Of a stretch of DNA of 64,000 nucleotides, positions 40,751 to 50,481 are shown in pieces. The stretch lies in the NCBI RefSeq assembly GCF_001761485.1, contig NC_090774.1:496001-560000 (forward strand), in the 5' to 3' direction. The notes under the pieces are model-generated. The model searched no databases. It was not told the DNA's origin and was given only the letters and a program-made list of their open reading frames with translations. This DNA comes from Yarrowia lipolytica. Its lineage: Eukaryota; Ascomycota; Dipodascomycetes; Dipodascales. The translations under genes and the position numbers were made by a program. The number at the start of each line of letters is the position of its first letter. Position 1 is the stretch's first letter.

Positions 40751-42967
40751 CTATGTACGCCGTTTCTTGTACTGGACTGATCGAGCACCTCCATCCTTGG
40801 GTCCTCGTCGCTTAGAAGCACCCTTGGCATCCTCCTTTATTTCGTAGGGGTTAAACTGTTTCTTCTCCTTGGCCTTCTGTTTTCGGGCAGTCATGGCAGC
40901 CTTCTTCTCGGCGGCCTTCTGATCGTCGGACTTGAGAATAGAAGCACCAGCAGAGTAGTCAAACGGAGTGAACTCCTCGGACTTCTCCTTTGCTACTCCC
41001 TTCTTAGCCTCCTTGTCAGCTGTGTACTTCTTGTTAGACTTGGCAATAATGATATCATTGGCATGCTCGTGCTCATCTTCAGAGTAATCAGACTCGTCGT
41101 CAGCAGCGGCATCCTGCTCAACCTTGACCTCCTCCTCAGCGTTCTGGACTTCGCTATCAGATTCAGTAGAGTCAACAGATAGGGGTGCGACGGGAACCGC
41201 CAAAACCATCATATGCTTATCAATCTTGGAAACACCAAGAGGACCTAGAGCAGTCTCCTTTACATGTACAATAGACGACTTGGAAGAGTCGAATTTGCCT
41301 GTGATATCTGACTGTCCGTCCTGGGCTGCCAGGAAGATGACCTCTGCGATTTCAGAAAACTCTGCCCCCTCAATAGACTCGGCAGCGAGGACGGGCTCCT
41401 CCTCAACCTGCTCTACCTCAACATGCTCGTCCTTGGAATCCTTGATGACGTCCAGAATCTCCTCAACGTTTTTTCGAACAAGAAGCGGGAGAGACTTGGA
41501 TACACTGAACACAGCCTCGGGCGTTTGAGGCATTCGGTTGGCAAGTGAAACGAGCAGATAGTTAGGCATCACGTAGCCAGTAGACTCGTCCTCCTTTCGA
41601 GCCATGCTGTCTCTCCACAAGAAAAGAGCCTTGGCGACTGAGACACTAGGCCCAGTGATGTGGAACTGAGAAATGAGACGATTGATACCTCCCTCGTAGT
41701 CGAACGACTTGAGATAGTACCTTGGGTCGTAGCCGGTGTACTCATACCTCTGGGAAGCAGTCTGTCTGCTCTTTTCCAAAACTCCCTCGATCTTGTCCTT
41801 CTGCACGAGCGCATTCTTCAGCTGATCGTAGATGTTGAGCAGGAAGTGGGTATCTGCTCGGGCGTAGAGAAGCTGCTCAGGCGACATAGGTCGAATTCGC
41901 CAGTCACTGAGTTGGTACTTCTTAGAAGTGACGAAGTTGGCGTAATGCTGGAGAAGGAACGCTAAACTGTGTCCCTTGAGGCCAAGGGCCTGGGCGGCAT
42001 GGAAGGTGTCGAACAGAGACACAATGTACAGACCGAAATCTCTTTGGAGCCACTGAATATCCATAGTGGCTCCATGCAAAACCTTGACAATCTTGGGGTC
42101 AGTCAAAACCTCATTGAAGATCTCGAGGTTTCGGAGAGCGATGGTGTCGATGATGTAATCTTGCTCCCGAGAGGAAACCTGCACAAGACATGTGATGCCG
42201 TAGTATGTTCGCATGGAATGATGTTCGACATCGATGGCTATCTCCTCCTGGGTCTTCAGGTGGTCAACCATGTCTCTGAGTTTCTCCTCTGTGTCAACGT
42301 AGATGTATTCATCCTCTCCTTCAGCCTCCCATGGTCGGTTAGGAATGACCTCTGTCTCCTCGTACACCTCATCTGGGTAGGGCTGCTCCATTATCTCCTT
42401 GGCGTAGGGCTGTGGGTAGTGATCTCGTCTGTCATCTTCAGTCACCAATTCGAACGCGTCCTCTAGGGGCTCCAGAGCATTTGGTTTCGAGGTGAGTTTG
42501 GGTTTGAAGGGAGTGTCTCTCGAATTGTCGACCTCCCACATCTCCTGGGGCTTCCATTGCGGCCCCTTGATCTCGCTAGATGACTGAATGGCATTTCCTA
42601 CTCGGATCTTCTCTCCGAGCGTCTGAGGGCCAGTCTTCTTGGACTCGGCAATCTCAACCTTGTCTCCCTTTTTGTTCAGCTTTCCGAGCTGAATGTCGGT
42701 TTTCTCGTACAGGTCATCGACAACAGACGAGAACTCATTCCAGTGTCGGTTCACAGTGTCGAGCTCGGGAGGAAAAGATCCCACTTCGTTCGGGGCAATC
42801 TTCTGGGCCAGCTGGTTGACCACTCCAATGAGCTGTGATGCATTCTCCTTCACGCTGTCGGCCACCTTGTCATCAATAGAGCTGTAGAACTTGATGTCGT
42901 GCGAAGCAAGACCACGGGCAGCCTTGGCAGTCTGTTGGGCCAGTCGCACAACACTATCGATTTCCAT
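40751..42967 (-). CDS. RRP6: Exosome 3'-5' exoribonuclease Rrp6
   Basis: The chosen ATG at 42967 gives 738 residues, close to yeast Rrp6 (733); its start MEIDSVVRLAQQT aligns with the family. An upstream in-frame ATG at 43027 would add 20 His-rich residues. The enzyme trims and degrades nuclear RNAs with the exosome core. The N-terminus (about 5-90) is a PMC2NT domain, which binds Rrp47. The DEDD-Y exonuclease core is complete: D246 and E248 (AIDVEHH), D303 (GATMDIQWLQ), Y368 and D372 (LLYARADTHFLL). An HRDC domain follows at about 420-505. The Lys/Glu-rich C-terminal tail (about 590-738) carries basic patches for nuclear import and exosome binding. Confidence 0.95.
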   Translation of the reverse strand: MEIDSVVRLAQQTAKAARGLASHDIKFYSSIDDKVADSVKENASQLIGVVNQLAQKIAPNEVGSFPPELDTVNRHWNEFSSVVDDLYEKTDIQLGKLNKKGDKVEIAESKKTGPQTLGEKIRVGNAIQSSSEIKGPQWKPQEMWEVDNSRDTPFKPKLTSKPNALEPLEDAFELVTEDDRRDHYPQPYAKEIMEQPYPDEVYEETEVIPNRPWEAEGEDEYIYVDTEEKLRDMVDHLKTQEEIAIDVEHHSMRTYYGITCLVQVSSREQDYIIDTIALRNLEIFNEVLTDPKIVKVLHGATMDIQWLQRDFGLYIVSLFDTFHAAQALGLKGHSLAFLLQHYANFVTSKKYQLSDWRIRPMSPEQLLYARADTHFLLNIYDQLKNALVQKDKIEGVLEKSRQTASQRYEYTGYDPRYYLKSFDYEGGINRLISQFHITGPSVSVAKALFLWRDSMARKEDESTGYVMPNYLLVSLANRMPQTPEAVFSVSKSLPLLVRKNVEEILDVIKDSKDEHVEVEQVEEEPVLAAESIEGAEFSEIAEVIFLAAQDGQSDITGKFDSSKSSIVHVKETALGPLGVSKIDKHMMVLAVPVAPLSVDSTESDSEVQNAEEEVKVEQDAAADDESDYSEDEHEHANDIIIAKSNKKYTADKEAKKGVAKEKSEEFTPFDYSAGASILKSDDQKAAEKKAAMTARKQKAKEKKQFNPYEIKEDAKGASKRRGPKDGGARSVQYKKRRT

Positions 42968-43355
42968 CTTGTATGTGTTGTGGTGATGGGAATGGACTGG
43001 GAATAGGCTGTTGGAAAATTGATGCATATACAGAGAAATAATTTACGATTAGGTTTAGGGCTAGCTAACACAAATCGGGTAGTAATACGGTACATACTAT
43101 ACTTGAAGTTGGAGGGTCCAGCGGATATGGTGAAGTGATAGACAGGTATTCTCTTATCCGTCCTACTCTATTCGACGAGCGGATTTTTTTTATTTTTTGT
43201 CAGTCTCTTTGGTGCAACCACCGAAATCTCTCTCTACTATACTGCTTGTGCTGTTCTACGACGTGCATACTTGTATTACTTGTAGGTCGTCTAGCTAGAT
43301 TGTCTATACCGAATCTTTTATGTACAATGGGTGCTCATACAAACGACCCAGTTAT
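42968..43355. other. Spacer between RRP6 start and the two-TM protein gene
   Basis: Both flanking genes are on the minus strand. It contains the 3' end of the upstream gene's transcript and the RRP6 promoter. An A/T-rich tract (about 43183-43200) and short TACTTGTA copies are visible. No gene is seen. Confidence 0.5.
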
Positions 43356-44315
43356 CTATTCTTCATCTTCAGCCTCCTCCACCAGCTCCACGATATCGGT
43401 TCCAGGAATCAGACGAATGGTCACATCTGTCTCTCCTGCAATGATGCCCCACATGATGGATCCATCCCATTGTTCTGCAATGTCATTGTAGAGACCTTCC
43501 AGGATATCTGGGTCGTTGGACCCCTCTCCAAGAACCTCCTTGATGGCTGCATCCATGCTGCTAGAGCTTCCAAACAGCCATGGCCGGTGTGCAAGAAACA
43601 GAGGATTCTCTACCTGCTCCAGCACTCCTTCTCGGAACTTTCGGTTTGCAGCCACCAGCTCCTCATATGTGAGACCCAGAGACTGGAACATGGCCTCTGT
43701 AAGTTTTCGAGAGATGGGGGATATGGGAACCTCATCGGGGAAAACTCGAGGCAGCACGTACTTCCACAAAATATCGTCCATGTAGAGATCAGACGAGAGG
43801 AGAGGCTCTGTGGGCTTGAAACCACTCTCAGCGACATCCGCCAGCTTCTTCTTGTTGTATTGCATCTTCTTAATCTCCAAGAGAACCCGTAGCTCGGACA
43901 TGTATTCGTTCATACCCACAGGCTTGTGATCGTGAGCTCCCCACCACCATGTAACCTTTTTGCCTTCCTTCAGAGCCTTGACTCGGTCTGCACGAGCTCG
44001 CTGGGCCCAGGGGTCGTATGTGAGGTTTCTCGTGCGTGCCAAATCAAATATTGCGGTGCAGCCGATGAGTGCTGATCCAGTGAGGATGCCTGTAGCCTTG
44101 ACTGCTCTGTATGGCCACTTTCCGTATTTGGCCCTGAAAGTTGATCTCCGCGGATAGGCTAGCAGCAAGACGCCCACACCCATCTGAGCAGCACATACAA
44201 TGGTAAGTGCATATTTGTTATCGGCCGCGGGTACCAGTTTGCCCCACATGCGCAGGACAAATGAGGGCTGCTGATACTTGGGAAAGAACCCATCTTGGTC
44301 TTTGTCGTTTGCCAT
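43356..44315 (-). CDS. Hypothetical protein with two predicted membrane helices, 319 residues
   Basis: The ATG at 44315 (MANDKDQDGFFPKY) is the first in frame; a GTG lies four codons earlier. Two hydrophobic segments lie near 37-55 (YALTIVCAAQMGVGVLLLAYP) and 73-92 (TGILTGSALIGCTAIFDLA), each bordered by basic residues. A long soluble C-terminal part follows, with a WWWGAHDHKP motif near 124 and an acidic Glu/Asp tail. Two helices close to the N-terminus and a matrix-like basic loop would fit a mitochondrial inner-membrane protein, but no family or targeting signal is recognised with confidence. Confidence 0.75.
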   Translation of the reverse strand: MANDKDQDGFFPKYQQPSFVLRMWGKLVPAADNKYALTIVCAAQMGVGVLLLAYPRRSTFRAKYGKWPYRAVKATGILTGSALIGCTAIFDLARTRNLTYDPWAQRARADRVKALKEGKKVTWWWGAHDHKPVGMNEYMSELRVLLEIKKMQYNKKKLADVAESGFKPTEPLLSSDLYMDDILWKYVLPRVFPDEVPISPISRKLTEAMFQSLGLTYEELVAANRKFREGVLEQVENPLFLAHRPWLFGSSSSMDAAIKEVLGEGSNDPDILEGLYNDIAEQWDGSIMWGIIAGETDVTIRLIPGTDIVELVEEAEDEE

Positions 44316-45691
44316 TTTCTGTGTCACGTCAACTTCCTAATCAAATGCTTTTATGTTGAGTGTTTGCCACGTTGTGTTAACCGCCCGTTACTTGTTGTAA
44401 GGCTTTTCGCTCTTCCTCTCGGCGTAATGAGTGAAGATGGCGTAAATCAAGTCAAATCCTCCTGTTCTGCACGATATGTGATGGAAATGGCATGCATGAC
44501 TAAGGGGTCCTAACCCTACAACTACAGTAAAGAAACACGGAGTTTGATACTGAAACTATTTCATCCAACAGGACACAGCTATCGTGCACAGAGCAACACT
44601 ACAGGTAGAAAGAGGTTACCAGCGAATATGTTTTCAATATATCTCAAACGGTGGACGTTACATAAAATCAAGGAGCGTAATCATCAACGGCATCATCACT
44701 TGAAGCCACATGTATAAGTGTATGTACTGTACTTCAGATTTGTGCATGATCGCCACGAGCAATATCTGAGAGCTTATAATATAAGTCAAAAAAGGTGACG
44801 AGGGTGGTATCGCGAAGGTGGCGAAGACACCAAGTGTGACAGACCCCGGCTAATTGCGGCAGATTGTTATTGAGGGCTTTTGGCTCAAACACGTCGAATA
44901 ATTACAAGTGCCCTATTTGGACTCCTTCATATCGATACTGCATTTGTATGGGCAGGAGGCGATTATACAGTGAACTACAGACGACACCATAAATGGAGTA
45001 ACCACTGTAGAGATAGTACGGGCTTGGCTATCGTAACCGTGTATCACACCCTGGATATATTGTTCTTAAACATTAGCGGCCCATTGCCTAATATCACCGG
45101 TGTCTTACGACTCAGCAGTCATTCGTGATTACAATACCTGAAAGGAGGCTGCCTCCTTTGTCACAGCTTACTAAATTTGAGTCAAGCCCTTTTCCAGAAG
45201 CCCATATGCATGACGACGCGTGTACGAACGCACAAGTACTATGTTCATTCGTTGTCTTTGGTGCACCCGGTTATCTGATTGTTAACATTGATAGCAACAT
45301 CGCATTGTTGTTCATGCCTGAGCATTTTATCAATCTGACCAAGTGCACGACTTCATTCGAAGTCGTGCACTTTAATTACGTCACGGTCAATTTTGCGTGA
45401 ATAATGCTCCATCGGTTAACTCCTCCACTCAGCGTAACTGGGTTCCGCACTATCTCTTGGTTAGGATCATTAACACGAAACTTCATTCCCCTCTAAAAGT
45501 AATAGCGACAACAGGAGCATGTATTGGTAATCGATCTACTTTTATGTGGGGTTAGCTCGCGCCGTGCATATGGCATGTTGGCCATGGCTTCATTGTGGCT
45601 TGGGGCCGTCTATGACGAACACTATATATTAGTAGGACCTCGTCTCTAATGAGGTTACAACTTCTTATCCGACTCTACAATACCAAGAAAA
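44316..45691. other. Intergenic region, 1.4 kb, with a perfect hairpin
   Basis: It lies between two divergent genes. The main structure is the 14-bp inverted repeat at 45341-45372. TTACGTCA stands just to its right, and a TATATAT at 45623-45629 is the likely TATA box of the dioxygenase gene, 62 bp before its ATG. Short frames here are not convincing. Confidence 0.55.
45341..45372. repeat. Perfect 14-bp inverted repeat with 4-nt loop
   Basis: AAGTGCACGACTTC (45341-45354) and its exact reverse complement (45359-45372) are separated by ATTC. The stem is followed by TTAAT, so it resembles a stem-loop, though not a canonical eukaryotic terminator. It is about 320 bp upstream of the dioxygenase ATG. 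Confidence 0.9.
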
Positions 45692-46675
45692 ATGGCCCGC
45701 ACACCTGTCTACTTCATTCCTCATGGAGGCCCCACCTTCATGTACGAGAATCACCCTGGAGGAGATAAAGGAGCCTTTGACTATCTCAGACATCTTGGAC
45801 GAGATCTGATCCAGAAACACAAGGAGAATCCCGACTCTGTCAAGGGCGTTATTGTTATGTCGGCCCACTGGGAAAGTGCGAACCAGCAGGACGAGAACCC
45901 CAAGGGTACCGGTAACAACGAGTTTCCCAAGGTCAATGGTAAGGGTATTCCCGTGGGAATTGTGACTGACAAAAACGACAACTACCCCAACCTCGAATAC
46001 GATTTCTTCAATTTCCCAGCCCACATGTATGAGGAGAAGTTCTGGGCTAAGGGCAACCATGCCTCTGCTGAGAAGATCGCCAAACTTATTGATAACACCC
46101 CTGGCTACTATGCCCAATTGAGAAGTGACAAGAAGTGGGATCATGGCGTGTGGGTCGCTTCCAGAGTTATGTTTGAAGAAGCTGGTGAGGAAAAAGGTGC
46201 CCTCAAGTTCCCCATCATCAATATTTCAGAACCTGCAGGTGACGACGTGGACCATCTGAGTCCTCGACAGCTGTCTGAGAGATTCTACAACCTCGGCAAG
46301 GCACTCGCACCTCTGAGAGATGAGGGATATTGGATAATTGGATCCGGTATGTCAGTTCACAATCTTCGAGAACGACGTAAGTTTGCTGATGGTGGAGAGC
46401 CCGAGTATTCCCAGCCTTTTGAAGATGCTGTCAAGGACGTGGTAGAGAATGTCACGAGTGTGCCTGTTTCTGATGAGCAAAATCTGGAAAACCTTTCAGA
46501 GCTTTGGAAGAACCCTCACCGACCAGCTGCCCATCCCACCGCTGAACATCTCTTTCCCTTCTACTTCTCAGCAGGAGCTGCTGACGGTGACAAGGGTGTT
46601 CAGGAGTACACAAAGATCTCAGGCAGCACTGCATGGGGTCTATTCAAATGGGGTGGTTCCACAGGAGATTATTAA
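45692..46675 (+). CDS. LigB-family extradiol ring-cleavage dioxygenase (DOPA 4,5-dioxygenase type)
   Basis: The 327-residue protein belongs to the class III (LigB) extradiol dioxygenases, which open catechol-type rings using a non-haem metal. Visible histidines are H11 in IPHGGPTF, H59 in SAHWES, H151 in DHGVWV, and H223 in GSGMSVHNL; this set matches the plant/bacterial DODA (YgiD) pattern. Length is typical for the family (about 260-300), with a small insertion near 65-95. DOPA or related catechols are likely substrates; the actual one cannot be read from sequence. Start ATG at 45692 (MARTPVYF) is the first in frame, with a TATATAT 62 bp upstream. Confidence 0.9.
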   Translation: MARTPVYFIPHGGPTFMYENHPGGDKGAFDYLRHLGRDLIQKHKENPDSVKGVIVMSAHWESANQQDENPKGTGNNEFPKVNGKGIPVGIVTDKNDNYPNLEYDFFNFPAHMYEEKFWAKGNHASAEKIAKLIDNTPGYYAQLRSDKKWDHGVWVASRVMFEEAGEEKGALKFPIINISEPAGDDVDHLSPRQLSERFYNLGKALAPLRDEGYWIIGSGMSVHNLRERRKFADGGEPEYSQPFEDAVKDVVENVTSVPVSDEQNLENLSELWKNPHRPAAHPTAEHLFPFYFSAGAADGDKGVQEYTKISGSTAWGLFKWGGSTGDY

Positions 46676-48663
46676 ATGCTGTTTTTAGCTGTGTCTAGCA
46701 ATACCATCATACCCCTCAGTTTGTGGGGAAGATCCTGAAGAATGTGCGAGCAAGACATGTGATTCGTAGCGTTCGAGCATGGGTGGCTTGTTTATGCCTT
46801 GGTAATTTTCACCTTTAGAGCCGTATGAACTATATTGAATGGCAACCGAGAATACGATCGAAGTGTTCGTTCAAGGCTGAGCATTCGTATGCCATGTTCA
46901 TGTATAACTCGTGCGAGATATTGTGGACGGCCCGTTCCGCATAAGTACTGTCAATACATATCGAATCAAAACCAATGAAATTTTCAGCCTCTTGCAACCG
47001 TTGAAACATTAGGTGTCCAGCTATCTCATGAACCGACGGTTATCGGGAATGAATTCCGTAGAGTTCCAGGAAATTTAACCTGCCAGTTTAGCACCAACCC
47101 TTGAGGTTTATCAAAATAGGCGTTTGGAGGAGATCCACTTCTTCTTGAGGTCCGCTGGAACAATGAGGGCGTACGCAATGAAGGTCCCACTGAATTACTC
47201 GGGGGAAGCATGATCCTCTTTGTTTACAGAAGGAACCGTTAACTGCCGAACTCAATGCGTCTCGATAGCACGAGTACATACTACTTGTAGTACTACTTGT
47301 AGCACTTCCGGTACAGACAGAAGTACGAGTAATTGTAACTATACAAAAAACAAGGGGTAATCAGAGCCTGCATAGGTCCTTAGAGGAGTTATTTCATGAG
47401 ACGCATGCACCTCTCTAGTCCTTGAAAGTCTTACCAGTTCACTTCTAAGCGGTGGTACGAGGTGTCTCGTCTTGGCATGTCTTTTCGAAATGGTAGCGTG
47501 CACATGAAGGTCTTCGATGCCACCTTGCCGATGCTACCATCATGTAGGTTTCCTGTGAAGCATGATCTGACAGCCAATGATAGCGGGAGATTATGCCTGT
47601 TCTGGTTGTCTCGAAGTGAGACGGTTGTTTGATGCTCGCTAATCTTGCGTCATTACTGCCATGCTCGGTTAGCTAAAGGACCTTGGAAAATCCCGTTCAC
47701 ACCTCATTCTTCCTGGGGCTCTGCAGGTCCTATCTTGAAGACAAATTACCTCAACATTCCGTACCAGAGTCTGGCGCAGTAAAGCTTCCTTTAACTTGGT
47801 CGGAGTCAGAAGGTTTCGGTGGAGTTGGCAGTTGAGAGAGAGCCACAATTCATTTAGAGTCTTGGCTGCATCGGAGCCAGACTTGATGTCAGCTCTTGGC
47901 CTCTTGGCATTGATGTGCATGTTTCCGGTAGACAAAAGGCGGTGGGAAATTGAATATTTTTCCATTTCCAGGAGTTAGTATCTACATCACTCACCTGATT
48001 AGTTAATTTAAGCCTTTCTTGCTCGCAGAATAATGGTGACTTCACTGATAACGATATGAACCATGCTTGATGGCGACTGAACCGTATCAGAAGTTATCTT
48101 TCTCTCCTCCTTCGGGATATTTTCAAGCCACTCTATCTAAGCTCCATACTGGACAAAGACCACGTTATATATCTAAGGCAGAGATATCACAAGTGCTCGT
48201 ATTTATATTGGTTTCCTTTTGACTGGGCTCAGCAAGAGGTACAGATCAGCTAACTACAGTATCATTATTTTTGTGGAGGATGTCATTCTGCGGTAACCGT
48301 GGAACGAGAACAGGGTGGTGTTAAAGGAGGCCAGCCTCACGTAAACAAATCCCCACATCAAGGAATGTCGCCTTTCCTATGCATGTGTCCTTAAGTCACT
48401 GGCAAACTATAGCCGAGAAAGTCCCTGTTACTTGTACTCTACTGTACTGACGTCAAGCTCAAGCCTTCGAGCTCTAACTGTCTTCTTGCTTTGCTCGAAA
48501 CTCTCCTTAACCGAATGAACCTGGGCACGGCACTGTGGCTGTCAAGATTTTATGATACGATAAGGCCCAAAGAAACTCACATGAGAATATGGGGTATATA
48601 TAACAGAAGTGCGTTCTGCCCATTTTATATTATCATTTTCATTCTATCACCACCCGTTTCTCA
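46676..48663. other. Intergenic region, 2.0 kb, upstream of PTR2
   Basis: Two plus-strand genes flank it. It holds a 12-bp tandem duplication of TACTACTTGTAG (47279-47302), an ATGGTAGC/GCTACCAT inverted repeat (47490-47497 and 47533-47540), a TGACGTCA at 48448-48455, a GATAAG at 48560-48565 and a TATA box at 48596-48604. No coding frame is convincing. Confidence 0.55.
48448..48604 (+). promoter_or_regulatory. PTR2 promoter elements
   Basis: TGACGTCA (48448-48455), GATAAG (48560-48565) and TATATATAA (48596-48604) lie 60 to 216 bp before the ATG. The GATAAG site fits nitrogen (GATA-factor) control of peptide uptake; the first fits bZIP factors. Roles are inferred from consensus only. Confidence 0.5.
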
Positions 48664-50481
48664 ATGACTTCACACCTTGGTGACCACCTCGAGGATCACC
48701 TGGAGCCATCCAGAGATGACAATCTCTATTATCATGAGGAGGAGGAAGCTCCCGGTTACCAGGCATACACTTCTCAGGCAGATTACCCTGCGAAGCCTAC
48801 CTACTCTGGAAGTGGTTCATCTCAGCGACGGTTCGATGACTATAACACTTCTCTTGAGAAGAAGGAAGGTGATATCGAGTTCACCGAAGTCGTTGATGAG
48901 TCTGAACACTACTCGCAGAAGTGGTCTACGTATACTGACGAGTATAACCCTGACGGGCTGCGGGTCGCAACAGATGAGGAGTGTATGACTCTTCGAAAGA
49001 TCGCTGCTCCGATCTCTGCCATGACTTACATGCTGTCTCTAGTCGAGTTTGCCGAACGAGGTTCCTATTATGGGCTAACCAACGTCATCTCCAACTTTGT
49101 TCAATTCCCTTTGCCTCCCGGAGGAAACGGCTGGGGTGCTACACCCAAAGACTCTCAGTCCACCGCTGGTGCTCTCAACCAGGGACTCCAGGTTGCTACT
49201 GCTCTCACTCTTGTTCTCCAATTTCTGTCCTACCTCACTCCCCTTCTTGGTGCTTACCTTGCAGATTCAAAGTACGGGCGTTTCCCCACAATTTGGGCCG
49301 GTACCATCGTTTGTGGAGTTGGTCATGTCATCATTGTTATTTCCGGTATCCCCGGTGTTCTTGAACACCAGAAGGCCTCATTAGGCGTGTTTATCGCTGG
49401 GTTGATCATCTTTGCTTTTGGAACAGGTCTATTCAAGCCTAATTTGTTGCCTCTCCTTCTGGAACAGTACCGAGAAGATGATAACTGGGTCAAGAAGCTC
49501 AAGAGTGGTGAGGAGGTTGTTATCGACAAAGAGTCCACCCTCCAGCGAATGACCCTGGTCTACTACTGGTCCATTAACGTCGGAGGATTCCTTGGTTTGG
49601 GTACTGCCTACGCTGAGAAGCGAATCGGCTACTGGCTCGCATTTCTGGTCCCCACTATCCTCTACTTCTTCCTTCCCTTCTTCCTCTTTATTATCCGAAA
49701 CCGGGTTTATAAGGCTCCTTCTAGCGAGGACTCCATCATCGCCGGTTTTGTCGGTGTTATGTGGCAGTGGCTCTTCAGAAAGCCTTCTACTTACTCGGAG
49801 AAGTTCGTGGCTGATGTCTGGACCACCCTCAAGGCTACCCGTTTCTTCCTTTTCTTCCCCATCTACTTCATCAATGACAACGGCATTGGAGCTCTTTCCA
49901 ACTCACAGGGAAGTTCGATGATCACGAATGGTGTTCCGAACGATCTGCTCAACAACTTCAATCCCATCACCATTATCGTGGCGGTGCCTATCGTCAACTA
50001 TATCCTGTATCCTCTGCTGCGTCGATACAGAATCAACTTCCGCGCTTCGTTTCGAATCTTCCTGGGTTTCATGCTGGCAGCTTTCTCTCCCATGATTGGA
50101 GCCATTCTGCAGTGGCGAATCTATGAAACTTCTCCTTGTGGATACTACGCAACAGATTGTGACAAGGGTGTTGCTCCCATCACCATCTGGTGGCAGGTCT
50201 TCCCCTATTTCTGCACAGCGCTATCTGAAATCTTTGCCGTCACTACCTCCTACGAGCTGGCCTACTCCCTTGCGCCTGCCCATCTGCGATCTATTGTCCT
50301 CGCTCTGCTGCTCTTCATGTCGGCTTTCAGCACCGCCATTCAGACCGGTATCACTCCGGCGCTGGTTGATCCCCATCTGATTTGGCCGTTTGTGGGCATT
50401 TCAGTGGCGGGTGCAGCCTTTGCCATTGCATTCTTGTGTTGTTACTGGCGTCTCGGAAAGGGCCAGGAGGTTTCTGTCTAA
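48664..50481 (+). CDS. PTR2: Peptide transporter, POT/PTR2 family
   Basis: The 605-residue protein is a proton-coupled di/tripeptide transporter of the POT (PTR2) branch of the major facilitator superfamily, located in the plasma membrane. The family signature EFAERGSYYG occupies 128-137 in the first helix. About twelve membrane helices follow, and the second PTR signature zone appears near 245-275 (FAFGTGLFKPNL). The N-terminal ~110 residues are hydrophilic and acidic, and the C-terminus ends shortly after the last helix. In yeast, PTR2 expression depends on amino-acid sensing through Ssy1-Ptr3-Ssy5 and on degradation of Cup9; here SSY5 lies 9.7 kb away. Confidence 0.94.
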   Translation: MTSHLGDHLEDHLEPSRDDNLYYHEEEEAPGYQAYTSQADYPAKPTYSGSGSSQRRFDDYNTSLEKKEGDIEFTEVVDESEHYSQKWSTYTDEYNPDGLRVATDEECMTLRKIAAPISAMTYMLSLVEFAERGSYYGLTNVISNFVQFPLPPGGNGWGATPKDSQSTAGALNQGLQVATALTLVLQFLSYLTPLLGAYLADSKYGRFPTIWAGTIVCGVGHVIIVISGIPGVLEHQKASLGVFIAGLIIFAFGTGLFKPNLLPLLLEQYREDDNWVKKLKSGEEVVIDKESTLQRMTLVYYWSINVGGFLGLGTAYAEKRIGYWLAFLVPTILYFFLPFFLFIIRNRVYKAPSSEDSIIAGFVGVMWQWLFRKPSTYSEKFVADVWTTLKATRFFLFFPIYFINDNGIGALSNSQGSSMITNGVPNDLLNNFNPITIIVAVPIVNYILYPLLRRYRINFRASFRIFLGFMLAAFSPMIGAILQWRIYETSPCGYYATDCDKGVAPITIWWQVFPYFCTALSEIFAVTTSYELAYSLAPAHLRSIVLALLLFMSAFSTAIQTGITPALVDPHLIWPFVGISVAGAAFAIAFLCCYWRLGKGQEVSV

